Shown: positions 1-9,105 of the stretch, piece after piece | How positions within the stretch are numbered: position 1 is the stretch's first letter | How the letters are laid out: each line of letters opens with the position of its first letter | Assembly: GCF_022179305.1 (NCBI RefSeq) | Contig: NZ_BPQP01000006.1 | Span: forward strand, 1-64,000 | Direction of reading: 5' to 3' | Length of the DNA: 64,000 nt | From: Methylobacterium iners | Lineage (GTDB): Bacteria; Pseudomonadota; Alphaproteobacteria; Rhizobiales; Beijerinckiaceae | The notes under the pieces: generated by a model | What the model was told of the DNA's origin: nothing | The model's input: only the letters and a program-made list of their open reading frames with translations | Database searches by the model: none | Position numbers and translations under genes: made by a program

Positions 1-620
1 GCGCCGAGTGTGGCCGCCTCATTCACGTCGGGCAATTGCCACGCCCCTACGGAGGTAGATCACGACGCGATCTCGACGTTGCGATTAGTTCGCCTGAGTG
101 TCTGTGGGCCTGAAGGTCTATGACGTCCAGCTTGCGAGTGCCTGCTTCCAGGGATGCCAGAGGTTGGCTTCCAGGACCGCACTGGGTCGGAGGCGGAACG
201 TCCGATTTGGGGCGTAAGGTCGGGGTCCGCTCACGACCCTTCTCGGACTTCAGCGCGTCCGCTTCTGGACAGCCTGATAGAGAGGACGCGTATGACAGGG
301 CTGAGCCGGGAGCGGCCAATTAGCTAGGCGTCTAGAAATGGGCTGCTTGGCAATGGGATGCGGACGTTCGATGGCTCGAAGTTATGGAATGTCCCAATCT
401 AGCCCAGTGTGCTGACCGGACCACTGGTTCGCGGGTGACGCCTAACCCCGAGAGCATGAAATTGGGCTCAAGTCAGCAATAATCCGATGAAAACATCGGT
501 AGGACGAACGCACGAAATTAGTGTAGCCTGAACCTTCCAGGGGGAGGCTACGGCGATTCACTCTGCCAAGCGGTGCGCACCCGCGTCCTAATGGCGTCGC
601 CACTTCTGTCGGGGGCTGAC
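1..620. other. Non-coding left edge of the window
   Basis: I see no convincing gene here. The only recognisable content is one copy of a dispersed repeat at about 190-296, listed separately. The open frames on both strands lack a ribosome binding site and overlap that repeat, so I treat them as chance frames. Confidence 0.6.
190..296. repeat. Dispersed intergenic repeat, copy A
   Basis: This copy shares the core TCGGAC-TTCAG-GCGTCCGCTTCTGG and the following block CAGCCTGATAGA..GGACGCGTATGA with copies at 4037-4140 and 19931-20026. Shorter relatives lie at about 6808-6875 and 28738-28810. All copies are intergenic and in the same orientation. Short frames that read through it on the minus strand give similar peptides in three copies (for example SGCLEADALKVRQGWGAE), which is a by-product of the repeat. 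Confidence 0.65.
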
Positions 621-1088
621 ATGACCGACGCGATCAATCCTGCTGCGCCGCATCATTTGCCGATGTTCATTGCCGCCGCGGACGGGTCCGACATGTTCAT
701 GTCGATCATGGCCGTAGTCCTCACGGTCGTCGTGCTGGTCGTAGGGCTCCTGTTCCTGCGCCTGCACACCCTGCCGGAACGAATCGCCCACAAGAGCCAC
801 AAGCTCCAATTCGAGATCGTCGCTGTGCTGGGGCTCCTGGCCCTCTTCACGCACATCCACCTCTTCTGGGTGCTCGGCCTCCTGCTCGCCCTGATCGACA
901 TTCCGAACTTCGGAGGGGTGTTCGGACGAATGGCGAGAGCGCTCGAACGGATCGCGGGTCTCCCTCCGGAACCGCGAGCGGCCGGGGCGTCGGAGGAGAC
1001 CGAGTCGGTCAGCGTCTCCCACGAAGATGTCCCGCCTCCATCACGGCCCATCCCAAGGATCGTTCCGGCTAGCACGACGAGGACCTGA
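621..1088 (+). CDS. DUF3302-type small inner-membrane protein (YiaW-like)
   Basis: The predicted protein has about 155 residues. Two hydrophobic segments (roughly residues 25-45 and 68-95) are separated by a short basic loop, and the tail is Pro/Ser-rich and polar. The best start is the ATG at 621, because GGGGG lies about six bases upstream; GTG 573 and ATG 591 are in frame but have no ribosome site. It ends three bases before an HlyD-family gene. This pairing matches the E. coli yiaW-yiaV arrangement, in which a DUF3302 protein accompanies a membrane-fusion protein. The substrate is unknown. The family call rests on size, topology and neighbour, not on a profile search. Confidence 0.6.
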   Translation: MTDAINPAAPHHLPMFIAAADGSDMFMSIMAVVLTVVVLVVGLLFLRLHTLPERIAHKSHKLQFEIVAVLGLLALFTHIHLFWVLGLLLALIDIPNFGGVFGRMARALERIAGLPPEPRAAGASEETESVSVSHEDVPPPSRPIPRIVPASTTRT

Positions 1089-1091
1089 TCC

Positions 1092-2327
1092 ATGCTTGAG
1101 ATCCTACTGTGCTCGGTGCTGACGATCCTGCCGGATTACCTCTTCCGCCGTTTCGGCCAGGGCAAGCGGTTCGGCAAGGAGATCACGCTCTACTCAGTTT
1201 GGTTCGAGCTGAGGTGGGGCATCGTTACCTGCCTAATGCTTTCCGTGGGGCTGATCACGGTCATTTTCTATTATCACCCATCCACGAAGACGGCGACATT
1301 GTACTATAGGACCGTCCCTATCGTCTCGGAGGCAAGTGGACGTGTAGCCGAGATCTACGTCAATAACATTAGCGGCGAGGTCGAGCAGGGCGCGCCGATC
1401 TTCAGACTAGACAGTTCAACACAGGAGGCCGCAGCGGAGTCGGCGCGGCGCAAGATCGCCGAGGTCGAGGCGGCGATGGTGGCGGCACGGTCCGATATCG
1501 CGGCGTCCGAAGGAAAGGTCCAGGAAGCCCGCAGCAGCCTGCAGCAGGCGATGGACGAACTGGAAACGAAGCAGGAGCTGAACAGGCGCGGCGCCGGCAT
1601 CGTTGCCGTTCGCGAGATCGAACGCCTCCAGAACGTCGTGAACGGCCGGCAGGGCTCCGTCGCGGCGGCGACTGCCGCCAAGCAGACGGCCGAGGCGCAG
1701 GTGAGCACGCTCCTTCCGGCCCAGAAAGCCAGCGCCCAGGCGGCGCTCGCCCAGGCCGAGGTGGAGATCGCCAAGACCACCATCCGCGCCGGCGTGAAGG
1801 GGCGGGTGGAGCAATTCACCCTGCGGGTCGGTGACATCGTCAATCCGATCATGCGCTCGGCCGGCGTGCTGATCCCCGAGGGCGCCGGACGCAAGGCGAT
1901 CACGGCGGGCTTCGGACAGATTGAGGCCCAGGTGATGAAGGTGGGCATGCTGGCCGAGGTCACCTGCATCTCGAAGCCCTGGACCGTCATCCCGATGGTG
2001 GTGACGAGCGTGCAGGACTTCATCGCCGCCGGGCAATTCCGAGGCGGCGAGCAGCTCATTGATGCGCAGCAGGTTGTTCGACCGGGAACGATCACGGTCT
2101 TTCTTGAGCCTCTCTACGCGGGCGGCCTGGAAGGCGTTACGCCCGGCAGCAGCTGCATCGCCAATGCCTATACCAGCAACCACGATCTGATCGCGTCGGG
2201 CAAGCTTAGCACCACCAAGAGCGTGGTCCTCCATGCAGTCGATGCCACCGGCATCGTCCACGCCATGATCCTGCGGATTCAGGCCCTGATGTTACCGATC
2301 CAAACCCTCGTGCTTAGCGGACATTGA
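1092..2327 (+). CDS. HlyD-family membrane fusion protein (YiaV/EmrA-like)
   Basis: This 411-residue protein has an N-terminal membrane anchor (about residues 42-62, followed by FYYHPSTKTATLYYR). A barrel-sandwich half-motif with VPIVSEASGRVAEIYV follows, then a long Ala/Glu-rich coiled-coil hairpin (about residues 115-230), and then the second lipoyl half (TTIRAGVKGRVEQFTLRVGD). This is the standard order for HlyD/EmrA adaptors. GAGGA lies about nine bases before the ATG, and the gene follows the DUF3302 gene by three bases, so the two are almost certainly co-transcribed and probably form one envelope complex. No inner-membrane pump or outer-membrane channel is adjacent. An efflux role is inferred from the family only. 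Confidence 0.8.
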   Translation: MLEILLCSVLTILPDYLFRRFGQGKRFGKEITLYSVWFELRWGIVTCLMLSVGLITVIFYYHPSTKTATLYYRTVPIVSEASGRVAEIYVNNISGEVEQGAPIFRLDSSTQEAAAESARRKIAEVEAAMVAARSDIAASEGKVQEARSSLQQAMDELETKQELNRRGAGIVAVREIERLQNVVNGRQGSVAAATAAKQTAEAQVSTLLPAQKASAQAALAQAEVEIAKTTIRAGVKGRVEQFTLRVGDIVNPIMRSAGVLIPEGAGRKAITAGFGQIEAQVMKVGMLAEVTCISKPWTVIPMVVTSVQDFIAAGQFRGGEQLIDAQQVVRPGTITVFLEPLYAGGLEGVTPGSSCIANAYTSNHDLIASGKLSTTKSVVLHAVDATGIVHAMILRIQALMLPIQTLVLSGH

Positions 2328-2561
2328 GGTAGCCGTCGCCGTAAGCCTTCTTACCATCAGCGGAATATGCATCGCTCCCGAAACCATCGTCCTCCTGCTG
2401 GGGCTCCGGATGACACCCTTGGCAGGCTGTAACGGCGAGGTCTTAGTCGCGCGGCTTGCCAACGTCCTGTTGGCCTCTGCCTATGCCGTCGGTTCGGTCT
2501 TTGTCCTTAAGCGCCGGCACATCCGACACCTTATGGACACGTCCACTGGGCCCAGCATGCA

Positions 2562-3890
2562 ATGAGGCCCTTCCCCAAGATCGTTGCGGTTGTCAGCACC
2601 CTGTTCGTGGGTGTGGCGGCTGGTGCCTACACCCTGACGCATTATCCCTCGCTGATCTCGGCGAGGTACACTCTGACACTGGCAACTGGCCCAGTCGGAA
2701 GCGACGGGCAGAAGGTGCTCGCCGCCTTCATTCGCGATCTCTCCACCGAGCACCCTCTCATTCGACTGGTCCCAGTGCCAGCAGCCAACCTGTCTGAGAG
2801 CGGAAAGGCTCTCACGGAAGGCCGGGTCGATCTTGCTGTCGTGAGAAGCGACGACGAGGCGGCTGCGAACGGACGAACGATCTTTGTGCTTCGGCAAGAT
2901 GGGGTCGCGCTTCTTCTGCCACCGGACTCCAAGATCGAGAAGGTCAGCGAACTCGCGGGCAAGAAACTTGCCGTGGCAACAGGGTTCGACCCCGGACTGT
3001 TGAAGGCCTTCACGGAATTCTATGACCTGCGTGACGTCGATCTCAACGTGATGCCCGCGGCGGACTTTGGACCAGCGCTCAAGGCGAGGCGAGTCGTTGC
3101 TGCCCTTGCTTCGGGACCACTAGGTCCGGGGCCTATCCCGGACGCCTTCGCGGGCATCCGGAAAAGCTTCAAGGCAAGGCCGTCCTACCTCGACATCGCG
3201 GAAGCAGGCGCCATCGTCGCCCGCTCGCCCGCCTACCAGCTGGTCGAGATCAAGCAGGGGACTTACGGGGGAACGCCGACCGAACCCGAGGAAACCATTC
3301 AGACCTTCGCGGTTCGTACCCTGCTCGTCTCGCGCGCCTCGCTGCCGGACCGGGTAGCCGGCGAGATCACGCGACTCCTGTTAACGACGAAGGCGAAGCT
3401 TGTGGCCATTCTGCCGGCGGCGGGACAGATGCAGGCGCCTGAGACCGAGCGGTCTTCGCTGCTCCCCGTGCATCCTGGAACGCTCGCCTACCTGAACGGC
3501 GAACAGGAGAGCCTGCTCGACCAGACAGTCAACCTCTATTGGCTGGCCGTCATGGTCTTCGCCATAATAGCACCCTTCGTCGGCTGGATTGCTGCCAGAC
3601 GTCGCCTTCGCCGCAGCCGCGCAGAGAGGGTGAAGCTGCATCGCATGGTCGAGCTCGTCAGGCTGGCCAAGGTGGGTTCAGCAGCACAGCTCGCCGCCGC
3701 TGACGCGGAACTTGAAGAAATAACGAACTGGCTGTTCGAGCGGCTTGCAGCGGGCGAGATCGAGCGTGACCAGTTCCAGTTCTTCGAGCGAATGATTGCA
3801 GGATTGCGCGAGACCATCGAGAACCGGCTGGGCGAGCTTGCTGCCCTAGAAGTTTCTCCGAGGCCTATGCTGAAACAGGGCCTCGCGTGA
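2562..3890 (+). CDS. Membrane-anchored TAXI-family (TRAP-type) solute-binding protein
   Basis: The protein has 442 residues. It has an N-terminal signal-anchor (about 5-25) and then a periplasmic binding-protein fold: LTLATGPVGSDGQKVLAAF at the start, GRVDLAVVRSDDEA, and VSELAGKKLAVATG. This is typical of TAXI TRAP-transporter binding subunits. A second transmembrane helix near residues 326-346 is followed by a basic stretch and a helical, probably coiled-coil cytoplasmic tail of about 90 residues. Ordinary TAXI proteins are soluble or lipid-anchored and are encoded beside a fused DctQM permease; no permease is present here. It could therefore act as a ligand sensor or as a partner of the upstream HlyD/DUF3302 pair, 234 bases away. 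Family is fairly sure, role is not. Confidence 0.75.
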   Translation: MRPFPKIVAVVSTLFVGVAAGAYTLTHYPSLISARYTLTLATGPVGSDGQKVLAAFIRDLSTEHPLIRLVPVPAANLSESGKALTEGRVDLAVVRSDDEAAANGRTIFVLRQDGVALLLPPDSKIEKVSELAGKKLAVATGFDPGLLKAFTEFYDLRDVDLNVMPAADFGPALKARRVVAALASGPLGPGPIPDAFAGIRKSFKARPSYLDIAEAGAIVARSPAYQLVEIKQGTYGGTPTEPEETIQTFAVRTLLVSRASLPDRVAGEITRLLLTTKAKLVAILPAAGQMQAPETERSSLLPVHPGTLAYLNGEQESLLDQTVNLYWLAVMVFAIIAPFVGWIAARRRLRRSRAERVKLHRMVELVRLAKVGSAAQLAAADAELEEITNWLFERLAAGEIERDQFQFFERMIAGLRETIENRLGELAALEVSPRPMLKQGLA

Positions 3891-4036
3891 ACCAAGAATG
3901 GATCATGGGCGAGATCCTGATTCGAAGGGTAGAGAACCAGTACTGGAAGTCAGAAGCGTCGCACATGGACCACCTCGCGGCCCGTAGTCTCTGAGCCGAA
4001 CGAAACCCACCGCGGGTGGTCTGTCATATCCGCGCC

Positions 4037-4140
4037 GGAATGTCCGCTTCTGGGCGCGATGCCCAGTTCCGCTCCCCACCCTTGTCGGACCTTCAGAGCG
4101 TCTGCTTCTAGGCAGCCTGATAGAACGGACGCGTATGACC
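4037..4140. repeat. Dispersed intergenic repeat, copy B (within gene-free 3891-4313)
   Basis: This copy contains the full core: GTCCGCTTCTGGG, CCCACCCTTGTCGGACCTTC, then GGCAGCCTGATAGAACGGA and GCGTATGAC. It lies in the 420-base gap between the TAXI gene and the aldolase gene. A small dyad CCACC-GCG-GGTGG sits just before it at about 4009-4021. I see no gene in this gap. Confidence 0.65.
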
Positions 4141-4313
4141 AGGGTGGGTGGAAAGCAGGTGCTACTCGCCTTCCGCCCCTAAGGCCGTTCCAATGAATTA
4201 TGAGACGTTCAGGGTAGCTCTTTTTTTGCTCCGATGGCGCCCGCGTCGAAGTAGTCCATCGGCGAAGCGTGGAGCGTTCCATAAGGGCAAGCCCTATTGG
4301 AGCAGCTGCACTT

Positions 4314-5219
4314 TCAAACGTGGCGGTGCTCTTTCATGTCTAGCGCCTTGAGCGCTTCGGTCACCCGCTGCTGGGCTGGTTCGGATAGCGGCAGGATCGG
4401 GCGCGGTGGCGCGGCATGACAGATGCCGAGGAGGGCAGCGCATGCGTAGATCACCCTTAGGCTGGAAAACTCTCTGAATAGGTCCCAGAGCGGTTGCAGA
4501 CGGGCGTTCAGCCGCCGTGCCTCTGCGGCATCGCCGGCCTGGACTGCGCGAACGATGTCCATGGTGGTCTGCGGGAATAGGCCCGCGATGACGCTGTACC
4601 AAGCGTCGCCGCCCGCGAGCAGTGCCTCGACTGAGTTCCAGTCACCGCTGTAGCCGAGTGAAAACCTGTCCGGCACCACATCGCGCAACTCTCGCAAGTG
4701 TCCGGTTACGTCCTGCGGCTCAGGGGCGGGGCTCTTCACGGCGACGATGCCAGAGACCCGGCTGAGGCGGCCGACAAGGGCAGGCGTGAAGCGGAAGTGC
4801 GTAGTGCTCGGATTGTCGTAGATGCAGAGCGGCAAACGGCTTTCCCGCGCCACCGTAGCGAAGTGCTCGAACACTTCGTCCTCGTTCAGCGGAGTGTAGG
4901 ACACGGCTGCGAGAAGACCGGCCGCGGCACCTGCCGCCTGTGCATCCTGTGCGAGCCGTACAGCCTCATCGGTTCGCAGCGCACCTACGCCGATGAGGAT
5001 CGGCACGCGACCTGCCCCTTCCTCCAAGGCGGCATCCAGGGCCCGGCTCCGCTCGGCGCGGGAGAGATAGGGGTAAGAGCCCGTGCTGCCGAGCAGGCCG
5101 ATGGAGTTCACGCCTGCCGCACAAAGTGGGGCGATAAGGCTGCGCAGGGCGGCAACATCGACCCGACCGCTCGCATCGGCCGGCGTAATGGGGAAGGCCG
5201 ACAGCCCTTTCAGGAGCAT
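4314..5219 (-). CDS. DapA-family class I aldolase/lyase (dihydrodipicolinate synthase-like)
   Basis: The product is about 301 residues of (beta/alpha)8 type: GLSAFPITPADASGRVD at the start, GLLGSTGSYPYLSRAER, then the conserved Tyr in CIYDNPSTT and the Schiff-base Lys in GIVAVKSPAP. AGAAGG lies nine bases before the ATG at 5219 but directly abuts the alternative ATG at 5228, so 5219 is preferred. It is not a housekeeping dapA: the TT-substrate loop of true DHDPS differs, and it sits with a small transporter gene and a divergent LysR gene. That context suggests catabolic cleavage of a keto-acid or sugar acid. The substrate cannot be named. Confidence 0.75.
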   Translation of the reverse strand: MLLKGLSAFPITPADASGRVDVAALRSLIAPLCAAGVNSIGLLGSTGSYPYLSRAERSRALDAALEEGAGRVPILIGVGALRTDEAVRLAQDAQAAGAAAGLLAAVSYTPLNEDEVFEHFATVARESRLPLCIYDNPSTTHFRFTPALVGRLSRVSGIVAVKSPAPEPQDVTGHLRELRDVVPDRFSLGYSGDWNSVEALLAGGDAWYSVIAGLFPQTTMDIVRAVQAGDAAEARRLNARLQPLWDLFREFSSLRVIYACAALLGICHAAPPRPILPLSEPAQQRVTEALKALDMKEHRHV

Positions 5220-5271
5220 GGGGATCATCCTTCTGGCAGCCGGCTCGGGCCGGCACGCGCTACGACCGCGT

Positions 5272-5718
5272 TCAACGCCGGATCAGGACCACGCCACCGA
5301 TCAAGAGAGCGACGCCGACCGCACGGGGCCAATCGAGTGCGCGTTGGGTAAGCCCCATCCACCCGAAATGATCGAAGGCCACCGAAGCCAGCATCTGACC
5401 GGCGACGAGGAGCGCTATGAACGTGGCAGCCCCAAGTTGCGGCACGAGAAAGATGGCGAGGCCGATGAAGATCGCGCCGAAGAGCCCGCCGCTCCAAGCC
5501 CACCACGGGATGCGCTCCGCCACGCTCGCCGAGGGGATCGGATCACGCAGAGCAAGGGCGAGCAGCGCCATACAGACGATCCCGACAAAGTAGCTCATGA
5601 AGCCCGACCATGCGGCGGAGTTGAGAGCCACGCGCAGGTTCGCGTTCAGCACCTGCTGAACGACGATGCTGGCTCCCGCCACGGCGGCGAGGGTCAGAGG
5701 AAGCAGGACGTTGAGCAT
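5272..5718 (-). CDS. YdcZ-type (DUF606) small DMT transporter
   Basis: This is a 148-residue, very hydrophobic protein with about five transmembrane helices. It contains QVLNANLRVALNSAAWSGF near the N-terminus and IALLVAGQMLASVAFDHFG in the C-terminal half, both typical of the DUF606/YdcZ branch of the drug/metabolite transporter superfamily. It lies 52 bases upstream of the DapA-like gene on the same strand and divergent from a LysR gene. An import or export role for the aldolase's substrate is a reasonable inference. Confidence 0.75.
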   Translation of the reverse strand: MLNVLLPLTLAAVAGASIVVQQVLNANLRVALNSAAWSGFMSYFVGIVCMALLALALRDPIPSASVAERIPWWAWSGGLFGAIFIGLAIFLVPQLGAATFIALLVAGQMLASVAFDHFGWMGLTQRALDWPRAVGVALLIGGVVLIRR

Positions 5719-5817
5719 CGGCTCTGGCTTTGTTGAGGGTCACGGCTGCAACGCCCAAAGTGCCAACATTGACAAGCACCTCTCGTCCATGCCGTCAAAT
5801 GCCTTACTTTTAGCTTT

Positions 5818-5836
5818 TCATGCAATCGAGGCATGA
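5818..5836. promoter_or_regulatory. Inverted repeat overlapping the LysR start codon
   Basis: The sequence TCATGC-(7 bases)-GCATGA is a perfect six-base dyad. It ends on the ATGATG that begins the LysR gene and lies in the 114-base divergent gap. It could be an autoregulatory LysR site or limit translation. GAGG just before the second ATG (5836) suggests that codon as the true start. Confidence 0.35.
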
Positions 5837-6759
5837 TGAACCCAGCCCATATCGATCTGTTTCGCGCTGTGCTGCGCCATGGCGGAATGACGAGGGCTGC
5901 CGCTGCGCTCGGCATAGGTCAGCCGCATATCAGCCGCGCTATGGCGCAGCTTGAGGCCGATCTCGGCTTCCTGCTGTTCGTCCGCGGCCACGGGAGCGCT
6001 TTGCCGACGCGGGAGGGGGAAGCCTTTGCGCGAGAGGTTGAGCAGACCTATGCGGGGCTCGACCACCTGCGCCAAGCCGCTCGTCAGATACGGGAACTCG
6101 GCACCGGGCCATTGCGCGTTGCGTGTCAGCCCTCACTGGCTTCTCGCCTGCTGCCACGTGCCATCCGACGGCTACACGCCGAATGCCCTGGCGCCCATGT
6201 GGCGGTCCATGTGCCAAGCCCCGACGCGATCTGGTCATGGACCTCTTCAGGGCAATGCGACATTGGCCTTGTGCGGCCCCGCTTTGGCTACGCGGGCGTG
6301 ATCTGCGAACCCTTCCTGACAGTCGATGCGGTCTGCGCGCTGCCACGAGAGCATGCCCTCACTGCTAAGCGGACCATCACGGTGCAGGACCTCGCAGGCG
6401 AGCTCCTGATTGCGGGTGGTTCGGGTGACCTTCAACAGGCGAGCGAGGAGGCATTTGCGCGGGCCGGCATCGTGCCGCGCTTTGCCTTCATGGCCCAGTA
6501 CACGGCACCGCGCTGTGGTCTCGTGGCGGAAGGGTTGGGGCTTGCCATTGTTGATCCAGTCCCAGCACGCGAACTCGCCGATCTGTCCATCGTGCTACGG
6601 CCGTTTGAGCCTAGCTTGCCCATCAAGACGATGTTGATCCGACCGGCGGGGCGGCCGCTGGGCAACCTCGCGGAGCGCCTAATCGCTTCCCTGAATGCTG
6701 AGCGCGATGCGCTCTCGTCCGAACGGGTTCAACAAAGGAAAGCCAGTCAGAACTCTTGA
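5833..6759 (+). CDS. LysR-family transcriptional regulator
   Basis: The protein has 308 residues. Its N-terminal winged helix-turn-helix (HIDLFRAVLRHGGMTRAAAA and QPHISRAMAQLEADLG, residues 4-60) is typical of LysR. The rest forms the two-lobe co-inducer domain (GPLRVACQPSLASRLLPRAI onward). It is divergent from the YdcZ-DapA-like pair and so is the likely regulator of that pair. The start is either ATG 5833 or ATG 5836. The gene is followed by the 381-base long repeat that ends in a tRNA fragment, so it lies just outside the leftmost integration scar. Confidence 0.88.
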   Translation: MMNPAHIDLFRAVLRHGGMTRAAAALGIGQPHISRAMAQLEADLGFLLFVRGHGSALPTREGEAFAREVEQTYAGLDHLRQAARQIRELGTGPLRVACQPSLASRLLPRAIRRLHAECPGAHVAVHVPSPDAIWSWTSSGQCDIGLVRPRFGYAGVICEPFLTVDAVCALPREHALTAKRTITVQDLAGELLIAGGSGDLQQASEEAFARAGIVPRFAFMAQYTAPRCGLVAEGLGLAIVDPVPARELADLSIVLRPFEPSLPIKTMLIRPAGRPLGNLAERLIASLNAERDALSSERVQQRKASQNS

Positions 6760-6846
6760 GTTATGACGCACCAGTCTAAGCCGCTCGGTTCCATGACTCC
6801 CAAACCGCGAACGTCCGCTTAAGGGCTCGACGCCCAGTTCTGCTCC

Positions 6847-7227
6847 CCACCCCGAGCGGACCTTGGTCGCAGACCGCTCAAGGGTTTGGTTAGAGTCGAG
6901 TTGGGCGGTCAAGGCGCTAAGCGCCGTCCCAATTTTTTGGCCTGTCTACGAGAGCGGGGCCACAAGACGCAGGTGGGGGAGGGTGCCCCATTGGTCCGAT
7001 ACCAGGGCGGCACCTATGGCCTAGCCCGAACCAGGCCAGCGCGCGGGGCCCTGATTCGCATCCGGCGGCTGACGGTTCTCACGAACTCCCGCCAGATCTC
7101 CGGGGTGTCGTGTGCTGGTTGCTATGTGGTCGCTAGCAACTTAGCAATCGCCAATAATATGGCTCTAAGTCATTAATTTTATTGGCGCACCCGACACGAT
7201 TCGAACGTGTGACCTTTGCCTTCGGAG
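6847..7227. repeat. Long direct repeat, left copy (ends in tRNA-Arg 3' half)
   Basis: The 381 bases from CCACCCCGAGCGGACC to CCTTCGGAG are nearly identical to 28776-29158, which abuts the intact tRNA-Arg(CCG). Differences cluster in a short stretch around 6990-7060. The left end overlaps a relative of the dispersed repeat (about 6808-6875). A more diverged copy is at about 13530-13815. The repeat contains no gene; the frames across it are short and lack ribosome sites. Confidence 0.85.
7183..7227 (-). other. tRNA-Arg(CCG) 3'-half remnant (integration scar)
   Basis: On the minus strand this is the anticodon loop CTCCGAAGG, variable region, full T-arm (ACACG-TTCGAAT-CGTGT), acceptor 3' strand CGGGTGC, G and CCA. 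It is identical to the 3' half of the intact tRNA at 29114-29190. The match stops exactly after the anticodon loop. No 5' half follows, so it is not a functional tRNA. Confidence 0.85.
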
Positions 7228-7679
7228 AGCGGAACAATCGGTGGCAACGCTCAGCGCGCGTTGTCGAACGCAAAAACCGCGCAAAAGTCGTCCGTCCGCT
7301 TCCGACCCATTGCGGAAGTCTGGCTTGTGTCGGCTTCGCGCCACAACCGGACCTCGGCTCTTTGCTCAGAAGCAGTCCTTCAACATAGCGCCCAACACAG
7401 CCATACAAGAAGCGTAGATACATCTAGCCCATGCGCTGAATATTGCCGCGCGGGAAGCAGCAGTCGGAGTACGAGAGCAGGTTCGTGCGTCCGCCTGAGC
7501 TGCGGACCAGCCCTCCGCAAGCCAAAGCCTCGCCAACGTGACGGACCCCACTGACATGCCATCCAACCCGCTTCTAGTGATCGCAGCCTACGAACGAAGC
7601 GGTCAAAAGCGGTAAGCTCGTACCCTGCAACTTGTCAGGTACGGTCCTCACGAGAGACTGTCGATGCTGATGGCATGAC
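7228..7679. other. Gene-free stretch beside the left tRNA scar
   Basis: The first 80 or so bases (GCGGAACAA..CAACG.. to CCGTCCGCTTCCGACCC) match the sequence that follows the second tRNA scar at 13816-13895. This suggests the same element arm inserted twice. I see no gene in the rest. Confidence 0.55.
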
Positions 7680-8024
7680 TTGTGCGGCTGTTCCTCTGAG
7701 CGTGAGGGCCGGCCCTTGTGGAATCTACTCGGCACGACAATCCCCCACGAGGACTATAGCCGGCCAGCAAGCATTGTGGTGTGGCCCACCAATGAGCCCG
7801 CTCCCTCCGGCGTAGAACCACTGGAACTCGCAAGCCTTGATGAGGCATTGAGCCTTGCCTTCAGGGTCATACAGGCTGCCTCTGGATCACCATGGATCAC
7901 GACAAACAGTGGACTGATACTTCCACCTAGAAGCCTTGAGGTAATCATGCTGGCTTCCAGGCGAGAATACCTCCCGCATAATGGGGTTAAGATCTACGGC
8001 ATCGTCGCTCTGGCAGCATCCTAA
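7680..8024 (+). CDS. Hypothetical protein
   Basis: The frame is up to 114 residues long. The C-terminal two-thirds (LASLDEALSLAFRVIQAA, then PWITTNSGLILPPRSLEV) looks like a compact alpha/beta domain. Similar short proteins are common in Methylobacterium accessory DNA, but I cannot name a family. The frame opens with TTG and the true start may be further in. No operon partner is evident. Confidence 0.4.
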   Translation: MCGCSSEREGRPLWNLLGTTIPHEDYSRPASIVVWPTNEPAPSGVEPLELASLDEALSLAFRVIQAASGSPWITTNSGLILPPRSLEVIMLASRREYLPHNGVKIYGIVALAAS

Positions 8025-8133
8025 GGGCGTCAACAGTGTGCGTGTCGTAGTCGAAGCGGAAGGTGCCGGCGTGGACCTTCAGACACCACAAAGCGTTAGC
8101 AGGACAGAGAGCACGCGCAGGGATCGAAACGAG

Positions 8134-8379
8134 ATGCAGCGATACTTCTTCGATGTCGAAGATGGAGGACTAAAGGCAGATAGCGAAGGCAGGATGCTCA
8201 TGGGAGCTGACGCAGTAGCGGAAGCGGCGATGAACATGCTGCTTGAGACTGCAAGGATTGCAGTGGTCGCCAACAACGAGCGCGAGCTATCGGTAACAGT
8301 ACGGAACGGCGAGGGTGATCCAGTATATCGCACCTCATTGACAGTGCGGGCAGGTTGGCTCGTTGGTGTTCGACGCTGA
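8134..8379 (+). CDS. DUF6894-type small protein
   Basis: This 81-residue protein begins MQRYFFDVEDGG and continues with DSEGRMLMGADAVAEAAM, ELSVTVRNGEGDPVYRTSLTV and a final VRR. The RYFFDV-DG opening, the central DAxxEA helix and the V-DE-G-PVY strand are characteristic of the DUF6894 family, which is abundant in Methylobacterium and Bradyrhizobium. The ATG at 8134 is chosen because homologues start there; the frame is open upstream. Function is unknown. Confidence 0.65.
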   Translation: MQRYFFDVEDGGLKADSEGRMLMGADAVAEAAMNMLLETARIAVVANNERELSVTVRNGEGDPVYRTSLTVRAGWLVGVRR

Positions 8380-9105
8380 GCTGCCTTAGTTCAATCGAGT
8401 CCGAGTATAAGTCAAATTAGTGCGTGCTCCTTAGCGAGCTAGTGCCAAACTCTTGCCGTCTGCACCTCGATATGTCGCCGCTTCAGAACGCCCTGCGCAG
8501 TACTCGTCTTCTGACCTCGCCTCACGTCTGAGTCCTTCAGCCCTGACTGATCTTCAGAATCAGCTCAGTGCAAAGCCAGCCGGTCAGGTTGGTGATAAAG
8601 CCTAGCTGCTACCGAGACGGTGGGCCCATTTCTCTGTGCGACAACCATGTGTTCAGACCACAAGCTCTCTTGAGGCGCGTATCGGCCCTAGTGAGGAACT
8701 TGGCCGACCGGTAAACGTCACCGTCAGCTGCTGCACGGTCAGCAGCGGCCACGTCATGCTTGGCAAGGCGGCAGAGGAGGTAGGCACGAAGGCGGGAAAG
8801 CAGCTCCAGCATCGGTTGTCTCCCTGCAGAGACAAACGCCGCTTGCAAAATCCATGCACAAGGACGGGGCACTGCGCCTGAAGTGGGCCAAGCGACGTCC
8901 GTATCGGGTTGTGCTGCTTCTCGTCGCTATCGAGCGTTGCCTGCCCAACTTTGGGCTACCGCATCGGCGGCGCGCTTTCCGACTGCAGCCCTCAGCATAC
9001 CGCTTCGGCAGCTCGCGGCCCCTCACTTGCCTGAGCTCGGCTCACGAGCCGCTTGTGTGACCCTGATTGTGGAAATCAGCGGCACTTGGCCGGCAGAGGA
9101 CGCAG
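8380..9105. other. Largely non-coding stretch
   Basis: This 725-base stretch holds at most one small minus-strand gene (8609-8812, listed separately). I see no other supported gene, RNA or repeat. Confidence 0.5.
8609..8812 (-). CDS. Possible small hypothetical protein
   Basis: The frame of about 67 residues opens MLELLSRLRAYLLCRLAKHD and continues with DRAAADGDVYRSAKFLTRAD. It is a predicted helical protein with a basic N-terminal helix. AGGGAG lies seven bases before the ATG at 8812, a good ribosome site. There is no family assignment. Confidence 0.35.
   Translation of the reverse strand: MLELLSRLRAYLLCRLAKHDVAAADRAAADGDVYRSAKFLTRADTRLKRACGLNTWLSHREMGPPSR

Noticed and set aside
47-319. 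A 90-residue minus-strand frame at the left edge
   Set aside because: It reads through the dispersed repeat; similar peptides arise at other copies, and there is no ribosome site.
3950-4282. A 110-residue minus-strand frame
   Set aside because: It also covers the dispersed repeat; its resemblance to the frame at 47-319 comes from shared DNA, not from a protein family.
7183-7260. A second tRNA-Arg gene
   Set aside because: Only the 3' half is present; sequence after the anticodon loop cannot form the D-arm or acceptor 5' strand.
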